From Paulinella micropora (lineage: Eukaryota > Cercozoa > Imbricatea > Euglyphida > Paulinellidae), in the NCBI GenBank assembly GCA_019918135.1, contig WBZZ01000631.1, positions 1-64,000 on the forward strand: 64,000 nucleotides of DNA, in the 5' to 3' direction. A model generated the notes under the pieces. The model was given only the letters and a program-made list of their open reading frames with translations. It was not told where the DNA came from and ran no database searches. Each line of letters begins with the position of its first letter. The stretch's first letter is position 1. Shown one piece after another: positions 1-9,554 of this stretch. Both the position numbers and the translations under genes were made by a program.

Positions 1-342
1 ACATCTGTGCTGAACAGGCCCCAGTACAAGATCTGTTTTTCGGCCAGGCTTCGTAGCAAGATCTGCATTCCTCCGCCAGCGGCGGAAGAAGCGTGTCGGG
101 TCGATGTCGGCTCGTGCTTGCAAGCCCTGTAGGCCGCCTCTTGCAGCAATAATACAAGTACCTCGCGTGGTACGCGGAGGCGTCTACTACCGCAAACACG
201 CCGACCACCGGCGCTACAAAGCCGGGCAAAAACTGAGTGCATGTACAGCTGCAGGGCTATTTCGTTCCAGTTCTTTCGCCCGCGAGAAAGTCTGTGCTTG
301 TATTGACAATGACCGATTCTCCCCTGATCAACCACAGCCTGG
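1..342. other. Left edge, no certain gene
   Basis: An 83-residue frame opens with ATG at 104 on the plus strand, but its composition (many Arg and Cys, no domain) gives no reason to prefer it over the other frames. No repeat shared with the rest of the window was noticed. It may be the tail or upstream region of a gene outside the window. Confidence 0.3.
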
Positions 343-783
343 TCAGATCAGATGATCTGGGGCTCCGATCATGTCGGTCATGTCCAATAATTCGAGGTAA
401 GCTTGGGCCTTGACGAATCGAAAGAATTTGCTTTCCAAACACACCGGCACCTCCAAACCGTCAGGGAAATACCGCTCGTTCTTGGAGAAAAACAGGCCGG
501 GGTCCGAATTCCGCAGCATTCCTGCGTCTGTAATTGTCAGGCGGTCCAGAACGAGGCTTGGCTGTGTCAGGATTTTCAAGGCTTGCTTTTGGAGGAAGCC
601 TGGTGTTCCATAATTTGGTCGAGATTTGGTGGCTCGAATTTCTTGTAGTTGTCGCCGCCGGCTCGGCAAGTAGCGCCGCCAAGAGCTTTCCAGCAGTTGC
701 AAACCCAGGCGCCCTTCGGCGTCCCTGAGGTTCTGTTCCAGATCCTCCGCGTCTGTGTCGTGTGCCGACCCCTGTGACTGCAT
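343..783 (-). CDS. Uncharacterised 146-residue protein
   Basis: This is the longest convincing frame at the left edge, with an ATG at 783 preceded on the coding strand by C-rich leader sequence. The N-terminal third is charged and helical in character, with Glu/Asp/Gln/Arg-rich stretches that could form a short coiled coil. The rest is mixed, with no transmembrane segment or recognised motif. I do not recognise a family. The next gene (1147-2604) is on the same strand about 360 bp upstream, so co-orientation is clear but an operon-like link is not. It could be a fragment of a larger ancestral protein. Confidence 0.55.
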   Translation of the reverse strand: MQSQGSAHDTDAEDLEQNLRDAEGRLGLQLLESSWRRYLPSRRRQLQEIRATKSRPNYGTPGFLQKQALKILTQPSLVLDRLTITDAGMLRNSDPGLFFSKNERYFPDGLEVPVCLESKFFRFVKAQAYLELLDMTDMIGAPDHLI

Positions 784-1146
784 AACGACTGAACGGTGGA
801 ACGGCAGGGCGGGGGGGGGGGAGCGGGGACTGTTTTTCTTAATTCCTTTGTGGAGTCGGTGCTATTCACGGCCCCTCCCCCCGCACTCTCCCCGTACACT
901 TCCTTTTTTTGGGGGGGGGGGGAGAGCGCGGGGGGGCAATGGGTGAGAGTTCGCGCCCCAATCTCGCGGGGGGGGGGGGGATAAAGGCTGGTTGGACGTG
1001 AGAGAGAGAGAGAGAGAAAGGGAGGGGGAGTTAGGGGGGGGGGCCGCCGAAAAGAAGGAGCGGGGAAAGGAGGGGGAGGGGAAAAAAACAAGGGCTGGCC
1101 CAAAGTCTGGCGGCTGCCTTGGGTGACGCTTCTGCTAGAACCGGGG
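784..1146. other. Low-complexity intergenic stretch with G runs
   Basis: This gap holds several runs of nine or more G on the plus strand, a GA dinucleotide microsatellite near 1000-1016, and purine-rich sequence. On the coding strand of the minus-strand gene ending at 343, these are C/CT-rich and lie just 5' of its ATG. No supported gene was seen. Confidence 0.6.
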
Positions 1147-2604
1147 TTAAGGAAAGAGCTGTTTGCCCTGCTTACTGGTCATGGCGTAGACGAGCAACTG
1201 CAAGAACTCGTAGCACATTTCCCGCAGATAATTCCACGGGTCCCGCCGTGGTATCTTGCGTTGTACTAAGAGCACGTCATGGAACGGATGCTTGAATTGA
1301 TTGTCACTTAGCCGCAACTTTGGATCTCCCGGCCCAGCCCGTGATGACTGCCGGACAAGAAATCCTGTTTGGCAGAGGTAGGAATCTTTTGCGTCGACAG
1401 ACCCGCGTTCGCTGAACAAGTGTCTGAGTTTACAATCTGCAGGCCAATAATAAGACGGTTCTCTGAGCAGCATGTAATTAAACGTAGTGAAAAGGGGGTG
1501 GGTATCTGGGTGCGTATTGGAGAGATCCATCCACCAGATGGCGCAGACACCGCACAAAGCCGGACCAATCTCTCCTCCCGGCTTGAGCCTCGGTTCGAGA
1601 AGCTTTGTTGCCCGGCCTCTGATTTCATCTGCCGGGAAATCTTTTGGCAAATAGAGTGGCAGCATCGAGCCTTGCAGCGCCGCCCAGCAACTGACTGCGT
1701 TGGAGAACGCGATGACGTCAGCAACCTCGATGGCTTTATCCCTGAGCTCCGCGTGCAACCGCCGGGCCCTCCTGCAGGGCGCCTTCTGTTCGACAAAAAG
1801 CGCTGCGCGCGATGGCTCGAAATCGATAAACCGGATCTTGTCATCATCGGACCAGAGCATATTTTGCAGAGCCATGTCCCACACCATGATACCGTTGGTT
1901 GCCAGCATGTCTAGCACGATGCCAAGCCCTTGCACCAATACAGCGGGCATTCCTGCGCCGAATCTAGGCACGGACGAATAAAAGCTGTGCCCCGCCCAGG
2001 CCGCGCACGTTACTAGGAGGCGCCTGTTATTTAAGCGCGGAAACGCTAGGACAAAGAGGGACAGCACTTCCGGCACGTAATCGGGCAATTTGGTGTGCAG
2101 AAAGCTCTGAATGCCCGCCTCGGACATGGCCGGGCCGAAGTCCGACTCTTTCGAAAGCTTTAGCACCATTGTCTTGCCCTTGTAGACAATCTTGTAGACA
2201 ATCGTATTTTCTAAGAAGTGTACGCCCCGCGCGGTTTGGCCTTTCAGGTATTCATATTTCACTTCCCCCCGCTTGTGCCTGAGGTCGTTAAAATCTTGGA
2301 ATGAACATGAGCGCAGCTGGATCCCGTCAGGAAAGGCCCGGCCCTGGAATTCAACGAGGCCGGCGTCCGGCTCAACGTGAGCACCAGAATCGACTTGGAT
2401 TAGCTCGCCCGCGAGCGCGGGGGCCGTCTCTTCCGCCCGTTCTCTGGTCAAGATACGGTCTAGAGCCTCTAAGAACGGGTGCTGTGTATAAAGCTCGGGC
2501 CTGCTTTTGGCTAGTTCCGGAAGAAGGTCCAGCCCGAGGTGCAAGCCCAGTTTGAACACGCTGTGCACGTTCAGAACTTTCTGTCTTTTCGGGGGGCCCT
2601 GCAT
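1147..2604 (-). CDS. Protein-kinase-like fold protein (485 aa)
   Basis: The central part has the layout of the protein kinase-like superfamily. A beta-strand motif MVLKLSKES places a candidate ATP-binding Lys near residue 149. Near residues 242-248, VWDMALQN matches the catalytic-loop pattern with Asp 243 and Asn 248. FIDFE near residue 260 stands where the Mg-binding DFG motif usually is. The HRD histidine is replaced by Trp and DFG reads DFE, so this is a divergent small-molecule or protein kinase, or a pseudokinase. The first 130 residues and last 150 residues match nothing I know. The ATG at 2604 is the first in frame and is followed by a basic peptide. The gene is divergent from the repeat-array gene at 2.8 kb across a C-rich 180-bp gap. 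Confidence 0.6.
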   Translation of the reverse strand: MQGPPKRQKVLNVHSVFKLGLHLGLDLLPELAKSRPELYTQHPFLEALDRILTRERAEETAPALAGELIQVDSGAHVEPDAGLVEFQGRAFPDGIQLRSCSFQDFNDLRHKRGEVKYEYLKGQTARGVHFLENTIVYKIVYKGKTMVLKLSKESDFGPAMSEAGIQSFLHTKLPDYVPEVLSLFVLAFPRLNNRRLLVTCAAWAGHSFYSSVPRFGAGMPAVLVQGLGIVLDMLATNGIMVWDMALQNMLWSDDDKIRFIDFEPSRAALFVEQKAPCRRARRLHAELRDKAIEVADVIAFSNAVSCWAALQGSMLPLYLPKDFPADEIRGRATKLLEPRLKPGGEIGPALCGVCAIWWMDLSNTHPDTHPLFTTFNYMLLREPSYYWPADCKLRHLFSERGSVDAKDSYLCQTGFLVRQSSRAGPGDPKLRLSDNQFKHPFHDVLLVQRKIPRRDPWNYLREMCYEFLQLLVYAMTSKQGKQLFP

Positions 2605-2762
2605 AGTACGGTCTGGAGGTTAATAACTACTCTCCCAACACTGGCCCCAAAAAAAAGGGAGCGCTCAAGACATCCCCCCCCGCCCGCGCACGCCTTCCCC
2701 CCGCCCGCTCACCCCCCCCCCCCAGCCCGCGCACGCCAATATCTTTTGGTTCTCCGGCAAAT

Positions 2763-2778
2763 GAGATATATATTCTTA
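2763..2778 (+). promoter_or_regulatory. TATA-like AT element upstream of the repeat-array gene
   Basis: A short AT-rich element (core ATATATATTC) lies about 20 bp before the first ATG of the gene array, directly after C-run-rich sequence in the divergent gap. Position and composition suit a core promoter for the plus-strand gene, but no mapped start site supports it. Confidence 0.3.
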
Positions 2779-2785
2779 AAAAAGC

Positions 2786-3924
2786 ATGCAAGAGAGAGCG
2801 GGGGGAGGACACATGTTGAAGCCCGCCGGCAAGGGGACGCTGTACGCCAACGAATACCCGTACGAATTTGCGGCGTGCCTGGACGAAAAAAAAGTTACGC
2901 GATCGGCCCGGCTCAAGGTCGAGCTGCGGCCCGGGGATTTACAGGACATGTGCGTCGACGCCGCGCTGCAGGTTGGCCTGCCGGTCATCCTAAGTAGCTC
3001 TAACCACTACACGAAATTCGTGGGTGGGTCCAAAGGATTTACCAACCGGAAAGATGCTACAAGCACGGGAACCTAACCGAGCTGATCGAAACCAAGTTGC
3101 CTGAGGTCGTGCTGAGCGGGAGCCAGTTCGCGAAGCACAATGGCACAGAGAACGAAGGCTTTAGGCGTGCGATCGCCGTGGCCGGCTGGCTCTGGATCGC
3201 AAATCACATAGCTCTGTTCTCGTCAGAAGCGGTGCTACCCCCCGCAAGCGACTCGTCCGGCTGGTTGGACGAATCGCTGCTCGTGGTTGTGTACCTGTAC
3301 CAAGCCCTCGGCAGGAGCACCGAAAGCCTAGCGAATTATGTACAAGCCAGCAACGGCGTAACAGAGGAGCGGTACGGCCTGTGTCTGCTCGTGTCCCTGC
3401 TGGGCCCCTTTACCGAGGTGGAGTGGAACGCCAAGGACGTCTTGTCCTTATTCTCCAAAGTGCACAAGGGCAGGTGGCCCGCCGACACTAAAGAGACGCT
3501 ACGAAAAGCGCTTGTCCGCTTGCTTAGTTCGTTGCGGGGTGGCTCCACCGTGCGCATTGCCGCCGCGCACGACGTACAGGCGGGTCTGTGCGCGCGGTTC
3601 CTCCGGCGGAGCCAGCCCCAAGTGCCCGCGCTGACCGAGCAGCACGCAATGTCGATCGCGCAGCGGGAGCCCTTCTCGGTCGTGTCGCTGTGGCTGCTGT
3701 TCAACAAGCTCTTGTCGGTGCCGGACTGGACATCTTGCGCTAACCGCGTGCTCACCGCCTGCAGGACCGTGGCGTGGAATCGTGGATGGGCGACCAGCAG
3801 TTCTCGGGCTGGGAGGAGCTTTATGTGCAAGTTGGCCAAGAAGGGCTTGTGTTCTGCGGGTGTGACGACAGCGGCTTGCTACAAATCGCCTTTGCCTCGG
3901 CGCAAGAAGGAGCTGCCGAGTTGA
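2786..3924 (+). pseudogene. Repeat-array family, first copy (broken)
   Basis: This stretch encodes a first copy of a domain that recurs at about 5.69-6.6 kb inside the next gene. Both copies share the pattern ANEYPYE(F/L)AA near the start, then LK(V/I).L.P.(D/E)L.D(M/L)C, a hydrophobic AGWLW segment, and DVQAGLCA.FL. The first copy ends with an EPFS..SLWLLF segment that opens the ~180-residue repeat described under the next entry. The coding signal is spread over more than one frame (about two breaks), so it is either a decayed copy or affected by read errors. Candidate ATGs lie at 2786 and 2813. The family is unrecognised and no function is assigned. Confidence 0.5.
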
Positions 3925-6900
3925 ACAAGAGCCAGAAAAAGATCGAGGGCATGATGCAGCAGCTCGTACGAGGAGAGAGGCTGGACAGCCCCGTGTTCCC
4001 GCCTCTCGATTCGGTCGGCACCAAAAGCACGGGGCTCGATAACCTGTTCGAAAGCCCCGGCCGCGGGCCCGCCCCGGGCGAAATGCACGAGCTCTCGGCC
4101 CCCGCCATCTCGGAGGTACAGGAGGATTGCCTGTTCATCTATTCCGTGGTCAAACTGTGGCGCCTGGCACGAATTGAGGAGCCCCGTTACACAATACGAT
4201 GGACCAGGCTCCCCGGGCCTAAGGCGGCGTCTGCTCCGGCGGAGGTCGTTCAGAGGATCAGCGAGCAAGCTGAAAATTTCGTCAAGAACCAGCCGTTTTC
4301 TTTACAGTCGCTGTGGGCCTTGTTCCGCCGTCCTCGTGAACTGAAGGATGCCTGGAAATTCAGCGCTTACCGCGTGCTCCAAGCTATAAAAGCCAAACTT
4401 ACGGCACAGGAAACTGGCATCCTGAAAGTTGTGCAGGATTCGAGGAACTGGCACGAGGTAAAGACGAAGATTTTCACAAGAAGCAAGAAGCGGGTGCCCT
4501 GGGGGTATTTACGTATCAGAGAATCTAATGGTACGAATCAAATCATATTCTTCGGGCTGACCTGCAGCCCCGATCTTCAGCTGAAACCGCCAACGGTAAG
4601 CCAGAAAGAAATCGTGCACTCGATACAAGAGATCATCCAAAAGGACGCGCCCGCCTGCCTAGCGTTGCCGGGCGCCTGGCCCGTGAAGGACAAAGAATTC
4701 CTCGCAGGGCTTGCCGAACTGTCTGACAACGCCCGCCCGACCGTTCTGTCGCCGGCTTTGCTGCTGGAGATAGCAGAGGCTTGTTTTTTTATCTACGCTT
4801 TCGCCGCTAATTTCTTCTTTCGCCCTAAACCTTTGCTGACCAACAGACCAAACCTCAGGGTTTCGTGGCAGTCTCCGGGAACGGGTCGCGATCGCACGCC
4901 TAATTTTATTTCGTTGGCCTTCCCCGGGCCTACTACCCGGCCGCTTCTCCCGCCACACCAGAACGGCGCGGTCGTTCACACAATCAAGGCACAAGGTCGA
5001 GATTTCGTCGGGCAGCAGCCGTTCTCTCTACAGTCGATTTGGTTCACCATCAGTTCTCGCAACATTCAATTTGAGAAAGAATGGACAGAAAGCGCTGACC
5101 GCGTGCTCAGAGCTATCAAAGCATACCCCACCAGCCAGGCTACCAACCTTTTGCAGACTATCCGGGACAAATCTTCTTGGCAGGAGGTAGTGGCAAAGGT
5201 TTTCAAGCAGCACACGGAGGTGCCTTGGGCGTATTTACGTCCGGTCAAGGGAACCATGTTCTTTGGACTGAGCTACGATCCCGGATTTGTGCTGAAACCG
5301 CCAACGGTAAGCCAGAAAGAAATCGCGCAATCGATGCAAGAGATCATCCAACAGGACGCGGCCGCCCGCCTAGTGTTGTCGCCCGCCTGGCCCGTGAAGG
5401 ACAAGGATTTTCTCGCGGGGCTGGCCGAGCTGTCTAAGCGCGCTTCTAACAGCAGTGCTCCCTGGCAGGTTTTGTCACCGGCCTTACTGCCGGAGATAGC
5501 AGAGACTTGTCTTTTTCTCTTTGCGCTCGTCACTAAACTCCTTTCTGAACATCGGGGTCTGCTGGGATCGAACCCCAAAGTTAAGTGGCAGGCCTGGAAA
5601 CAGAAGAAGCCGCGGAAGAACAAGGGCGCTTGGCCCGCCTCCCTGCCCGCGCCGCCGCGTCTCCCGACGGACGACGTGCTGCGGCGGGTCGTCCAGGAGA
5701 AAAAGCGCAGGCTGGAGCCTACGGGCGGTTCGGCACTGTGGGCTAACGAGTACCCGTACGAGCTAGCGGCCTCGCTTGGCGCGGGGGGCCTGGCCGCCCT
5801 GCGGCTCAAGATCAGGCTGGAGCCCCGGGAACTGCACGACCTGTGCACGTTTGCCGCGCTCCAGATCGGGCTGCCAGTCGTACAAGACGTGGCGGGTGGG
5901 AAATACAAGGCCCTGGCAGACTGGGTCAGGACCGAATACAACGTGCCTGACCACAAGGGAGCACACGCCCAGGAACTCATCGAAAAGCGCCTGCCGGAGG
6001 CCGTGCTTTCGGCGAGCAGCTACGGGCGCGGGGACGCCGACGTAGAGCTCTTGTTTGCAGGCAGCCAGTACTACGAACCGACCGCCGGCTTCAAGGCCGC
6101 TCTTGCCTCGGCCGGCTGGCTGTGGCTGTGCAAGAGGAAGATCTCCCTGCTCTCGGTGGCCATCGAGCCCACCACCGTTCTTCTTCCGGCGCAGCAACAC
6201 ACCCCACGCTGGGAGCCCCTGCTGCTGGTCATTGGTCTGTACCGGGCCCTGGCCACGAGCCTCGAGAAGCTGCGGAGCTACGTCGCCCAGAGTTCCTGGC
6301 GGCCGAGGCCACGGGGCGTGCTCTTGGTCCTGTCCCTGCTCACATGTCGCGCGGATTTCGTGTGGAACGAAAAAAAGGTCAGGGAAATGAAGGAACAAGT
6401 GTTGCAGAAAGCTTGGCTGCCCGCGGACATGCAGCGGGAGCTGCGCAGCTCGCTCGATTCTTTTTTCGGGACAGTCGCGGCCCTGAAAATCACTGCCCGG
6501 GACGTGCAGGCCGGCCTGTGCGCGGCGTTCCTCGAGCGGGGCCTGGCACAGGCGCCCGGAGTTACCCGGCAGCGCGCCTGCACGCTGGCCCGGAAGGAGC
6601 CCTTCTCACTCGCGTCGCTGTGGCTGCTGTTCCACAAACTCCTGTCGGTACAGGATTGGGATGCCTGTGCCAACGGAGTGCTCCGGTGCCTGCAAGCACG
6701 GCCACAGCCGTGTGCGCGGAAGGTCGCCCGTCTTGCAGCTGGCCGCCAGGGTGTCGAGCTGGGACCAAGCGTACCGAGAGGGCCTACAGTCGGAGGTGAT
6801 CTCTGTGACTGCAACCAAAAGTCTGTAACCTTCCGATCTGCGCTGCCCGGCCAGCACGAGCGCCGCGAGAACCAAGCAACAGCTGGCGCTCATAATGCAA

Positions 6901-6992
6901 CAAATCGTGAGGAACGAGGCCCTCACCAGCCTCACGTTCCCGCCGTTTGCGACCGATATCAAGGTGGGGGGGCTGAGCCCGGGGCTCGATAA
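3774..6992 (+). CDS. Large internally repeated protein, unrecognised family
   Basis: This long frame carries tandem copies of a ~180-residue unit. Each unit starts with (E/Q)PFSL.SLW.LF and a W..(S/C)A..VL..(I/L).A helix. A strand-rich WGYLR...FFGL segment follows, then TVSQKEI..S(I/M)QEIIQ, then PVKDK(E/D)FLAGLAELS, and finally a hydrophobic EIAE.C.F(I/L)(Y/F)A segment. Clear units lie at about 4.28-4.82 and 5.00-5.54 kb, a more diverged one at the 5' end (to ~4.18 kb), and another begins at ~6.59 kb. Between the third and fourth units lies the second copy of the ANEYPYE domain (about 5.69-6.58 kb). The hydrophobic end segment could be membrane-associated or buried. The true start is uncertain because the frame begins inside the first unit. 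This looks like a young gene family grown by unequal recombination. Confidence 0.6.
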   Translation: MESWMGDQQFSGWEELYVQVGQEGLVFCGCDDSGLLQIAFASAQEGAAELNKSQKKIEGMMQQLVRGERLDSPVFPPLDSVGTKSTGLDNLFESPGRGPAPGEMHELSAPAISEVQEDCLFIYSVVKLWRLARIEEPRYTIRWTRLPGPKAASAPAEVVQRISEQAENFVKNQPFSLQSLWALFRRPRELKDAWKFSAYRVLQAIKAKLTAQETGILKVVQDSRNWHEVKTKIFTRSKKRVPWGYLRIRESNGTNQIIFFGLTCSPDLQLKPPTVSQKEIVHSIQEIIQKDAPACLALPGAWPVKDKEFLAGLAELSDNARPTVLSPALLLEIAEACFFIYAFAANFFFRPKPLLTNRPNLRVSWQSPGTGRDRTPNFISLAFPGPTTRPLLPPHQNGAVVHTIKAQGRDFVGQQPFSLQSIWFTISSRNIQFEKEWTESADRVLRAIKAYPTSQATNLLQTIRDKSSWQEVVAKVFKQHTEVPWAYLRPVKGTMFFGLSYDPGFVLKPPTVSQKEIAQSMQEIIQQDAAARLVLSPAWPVKDKDFLAGLAELSKRASNSSAPWQVLSPALLPEIAETCLFLFALVTKLLSEHRGLLGSNPKVKWQAWKQKKPRKNKGAWPASLPAPPRLPTDDVLRRVVQEKKRRLEPTGGSALWANEYPYELAASLGAGGLAALRLKIRLEPRELHDLCTFAALQIGLPVVQDVAGGKYKALADWVRTEYNVPDHKGAHAQELIEKRLPEAVLSASSYGRGDADVELLFAGSQYYEPTAGFKAALASAGWLWLCKRKISLLSVAIEPTTVLLPAQQHTPRWEPLLLVIGLYRALATSLEKLRSYVAQSSWRPRPRGVLLVLSLLTCRADFVWNEKKVREMKEQVLQKAWLPADMQRELRSSLDSFFGTVAALKITARDVQAGLCAAFLERGLAQAPGVTRQRACTLARKEPFSLASLWLLFHKLLSVQDWDACANGVLRCLQARPQPCARKVARLAAGRQGVELGPSVPRGPTVGGDLCDCNQKSVTFRSALPGQHERRENQATAGAHNATNREERGPHQPHVPAVCDRYQGGGAEPGAR

Positions 6993-7560
6993 CCTGTTCC
7001 AGAACTCTGGCGAGCGTTTTCTTTCGAACCAACTGCACGACCTGGACCAACTGACGGAGCTGCTGGAGGCCTGCCTGTTCGTGTACACGATCACCCAACT
7101 GGTGCTCCGGCCCGAGCGCCGGGCAGTGGACAGAGCGACCTACACAGTTAGGTGGGAAACAGACAAGCCCCGCACGTGCCGTGACGGGCTATCGATCGCC
7201 GGGAATGGAGGAGGAGGACGAGGACGACGACACGTTGCTCACTCGCGTGGTGCCGCCGATCGGGATGCTCTCACCCCCGAAGAAGCGGGAGGTCAGCCAG
7301 ACCGCCGACGTGTCTCCGCCGACCCCCGGATCTGCCGAGCCGTTGTTCCGCGCGACGACTACTTTCGTGATGACGCTGTGCCGGTAGATTCCCCGTACGA
7401 AACGCCGCCTCTGTTCGGGGGTTTCGATGAGGGCACCCTTCTCAGCGGTCTGCAGCCCCTGCTGCCACCATCGCCTTCTATTTTCGGCGAGCTAGAAAAC
7501 GACGGAGAATCTCTTGGCCCGGCCAACAACGACGATTTTCTGGATTTCTTTGATCCGTGA
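6895..7560 (+). CDS. 3' part of the repeat-array gene with acidic tail
   Basis: The N-terminal ~75 residues match the end of the repeat unit seen upstream: a MQQIVRNE helix, a FPPF...GLDNLF segment and the hydrophobic EACLFVYTITQL end, parallel to MQQLVRGE and GLDNLFE of the first unit. The remainder is low-complexity, with Gly/Arg-rich then acidic and Pro-rich sequence. It ends in an Asp/Phe-rich tail (DDFLDFFDP) that resembles acidic activation-type tails. Another frame across about 7.18-7.39 kb also looks protein-like (acidic then PPKKREV), so the reading of the middle part is unsure. An AATAAA follows the stop by about 50 bp. It is most simply the 3' end of the gene at 3.8-7.0 kb rather than a separate protein. 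Confidence 0.5.
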   Translation: MQQIVRNEALTSLTFPPFATDIKVGGLSPGLDNLFQNSGERFLSNQLHDLDQLTELLEACLFVYTITQLVLRPERRAVDRATYTVRWETDKPRTCRDGLSIAGNGGGGRGRRHVAHSRGAADRDALTPEEAGGQPDRRRVSADPRICRAVVPRDDYFRDDAVPVDSPYETPPLFGGFDEGTLLSGLQPLLPPSPSIFGELENDGESLGPANNDDFLDFFDP

Positions 7561-7609
7561 GCGACACGCAATTTTGTGTGTGTGGTCCCGGCGCGTAGAA
7601 AACGTGTTT

Positions 7610-7615
7610 AATAAA
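7610..7615 (+). terminator. AATAAA polyadenylation-type signal
   Basis: An AATAAA hexamer lies about 50 bp after the stop of the repeat-array gene, in a short AT-rich stretch between convergent genes. It fits a eukaryote-type poly(A) signal for the plus-strand transcript. Confidence 0.35.
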
Positions 7616-7691
7616 AAAACCTGCTGTGCTTTCCGGAAACTGTCCCCCACCCTCGACCCTTTGCAAAGGCGGGGGTGTGGGGAGGGGGGGC

Positions 7692-8291
7692 CTAGTCCAG
7701 CCAGCAATGGTGGGCCGCGGCCGACAGCGGCAGTGCGACGCCAAGGTACAGCAGCCACGACACTGCTACGGCGGCGCCCACGGACTTCCGCCGCGGCCTG
7801 CCCGTAGCGTGCGCGGCCAAGGGCACGCCCGCGCCCAGCAGCCACGACACGGCGTTCACGGCCAGGGACCAGGCCCACACGTCCTGGTACCTGCAGCTGA
7901 CGCTGATGTCTGTGTCTAGGCGCCCGCACGCTGTCCGGCCGCTGTTCTGTGGCGGGTAGCACAGGATGACAATGTCCAGGGCTTGGGTTTTAAGTGGCAG
8001 CGCGCCAGGGGGCCGCCCGGCGCCGATGAGCCTGTGCGCACGCAACGGGCGCTCGACAAGCACGCCATTGGCTGCCCTGGCGACGACCACGGCGCTCAGC
8101 GCGACAGGCTCATCACGGGCCCGCGCGAAGGCGCGGTTCACAAACAATTGCACTGCCCGTTGGGGCAGCAGGGCGCTGTACACGACCACGCGCGTCGAGT
8201 TGGGCGCGTAGAACGTGCGCAGCTCGCTCTGGGCTGGTTGGCACAAGAGCAGCAGCAGCAGCATCAGAAGCAGCAGCGCGCACGGCACCAT
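7692..8291 (-). CDS. Small membrane protein with signal peptide (199 aa)
   Basis: The protein opens with a textbook signal peptide: a leucine run at residues 5-17 and a small-residue cleavage region around residue 22. A ~115-residue lumenal or external domain with a few Cys and one N-glycosylation-type NST follows. Two hydrophobic segments near residues 138-158 and 168-190 would make a C-terminal hairpin, with a basic loop RPRRKS between them. It shares this layout (signal peptide, external domain, two membrane spans at the end) with the 264-residue protein at 13.37-14.16 kb, though sequence identity is not obvious. Function is unknown; an envelope or internal-membrane protein is possible. 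It converges on the array gene. Confidence 0.65.
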   Translation of the reverse strand: MVPCALLLLMLLLLLLCQPAQSELRTFYAPNSTRVVVYSALLPQRAVQLFVNRAFARARDEPVALSAVVVARAANGVLVERPLRAHRLIGAGRPPGALPLKTQALDIVILCYPPQNSGRTACGRLDTDISVSCRYQDVWAWSLAVNAVSWLLGAGVPLAAHATGRPRRKSVGAAVAVSWLLYLGVALPLSAAAHHCWLD

Positions 8292-8551
8292 CTGAAAAGG
8301 GGGCGCTTGCCGACAGGCCTTTGCACCCTTACCCGACTTTTCTTTCCTCTACCCCCGTCTTTTTTCTTTCCTTGGCTGGTTTTTTGTAAAGTCGTTGGGC
8401 CCACAAAAGAAAAACGGGGAAAGGAGCGACCATGCGAGGGGCAAGGGGGGGGGGACGCGGTGGAAGAAGAAGCGAAATCAGAACAAGATTTCTTTTGGGA
8501 GCGAGAGGGCCCTCCCGATCCCCGCTTCCTAACTTAACACCGTAAAAGAAC

Positions 8552-9554
8552 ATGCTAACCAAAGCCAAAGAAAGAGTCACTAGCACTGTCAACAAGAGTC
8601 TGAGGTTGGTGCGACCCCCAACCAAGGGCGCTAGCCAAGATACGAGCGACACTGGCAGCCCGCGGGAGGATCCGTTGCCTCCCGAGAGCGCCCAATACTG
8701 GTTCATCAACCTGACGAACCTACCGCTGAGCGCGCTGGATTGGCTAGGCAGCTGTTTGCTCGAGACAAGAAAGCGCAGCCAATTTCGTTTCAGCTGCTTC
8801 AGCAGACCCTCCCTCTAAAACCCTGCCCGCACGCAACAGGTGCCTTGCAGAATTACAGCCTGTTCAAACAAACGGGGGACACAGTTTTGCAAGATTTCGG
8901 ACATATCGGACAGTTCAGGAACGCAGCTGCGGCAGAGGATTGGGTAGCATGAGGTGCTAGAGCTTGTCGAGACCTTAGCGCCAGCCTACCGCACCGCAGA
9001 CCCTGCCGTGCTCTGGCTAGCGCTAGAACGCACAAACCCAGGCTGTCGAGACAGCGCCGCTGAGGTCGCGGTCGTGTACAGACTGAAAACGGACTGCCAC
9101 TGTGAACGAAGACGACGCAGACTGCCCCCCGTGTTGGCTTTTACGTCAATCCCTAGGCTCGTCAAGATCACAGGCAGCTCCTGGCGTTTGCGGTGGTTTG
9201 GCCCAACCACAAACTCAGAGTGCTGCTGCAATGCCTGGCTGCCGCCGCCCGAGAAGGGCGGTCGTTGCGCACCAACCTGAACACAGGGGAAGACAAGCAC
9301 CTGCAGGTCACGCTGCTGGATTTTGTCGTGAGGCACCTGAGCAGGCAGGGTGTAGTTCAACACGAGGTCCATTGGCAGACAACGACATCATTTGCAATCC
9401 GACAGAATTCCCGCTGGAGTTAGCGCTCCATTTGCGGTGCCATACCAGCAAAGACAAGCCGCTGCGGTTAGTGTACACGTGCGGGGGCAGGCTGTGCCTC
9501 AACAGAGACTCCATCTTTCCTGTGAGCAAAAAAGACGAGTCCGCGCGACGATGA
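8552..9554 (+). pseudogene. Broken gene spread over several frames
   Basis: Protein-like sequence runs along one strand for about 1 kb but changes frame several times (about four or five breaks). Pieces include a basic N-terminus starting with an ATG at 8552, a helix-rich middle, and an end with TEFPLELALHL. That end is faintly like the NEYPYELAASL motif of the repeat-array family at 2.8-7.6 kb. The relationship is only a hint. No domain of known function was recognised. Confidence 0.4.

Noticed and set aside
576-1103. 175-residue minus-strand frame of Pro/Ser/Leu
   Set aside because: It is the translation of G/C runs and microsatellite sequence, with no domain, and crosses the intergenic leader.
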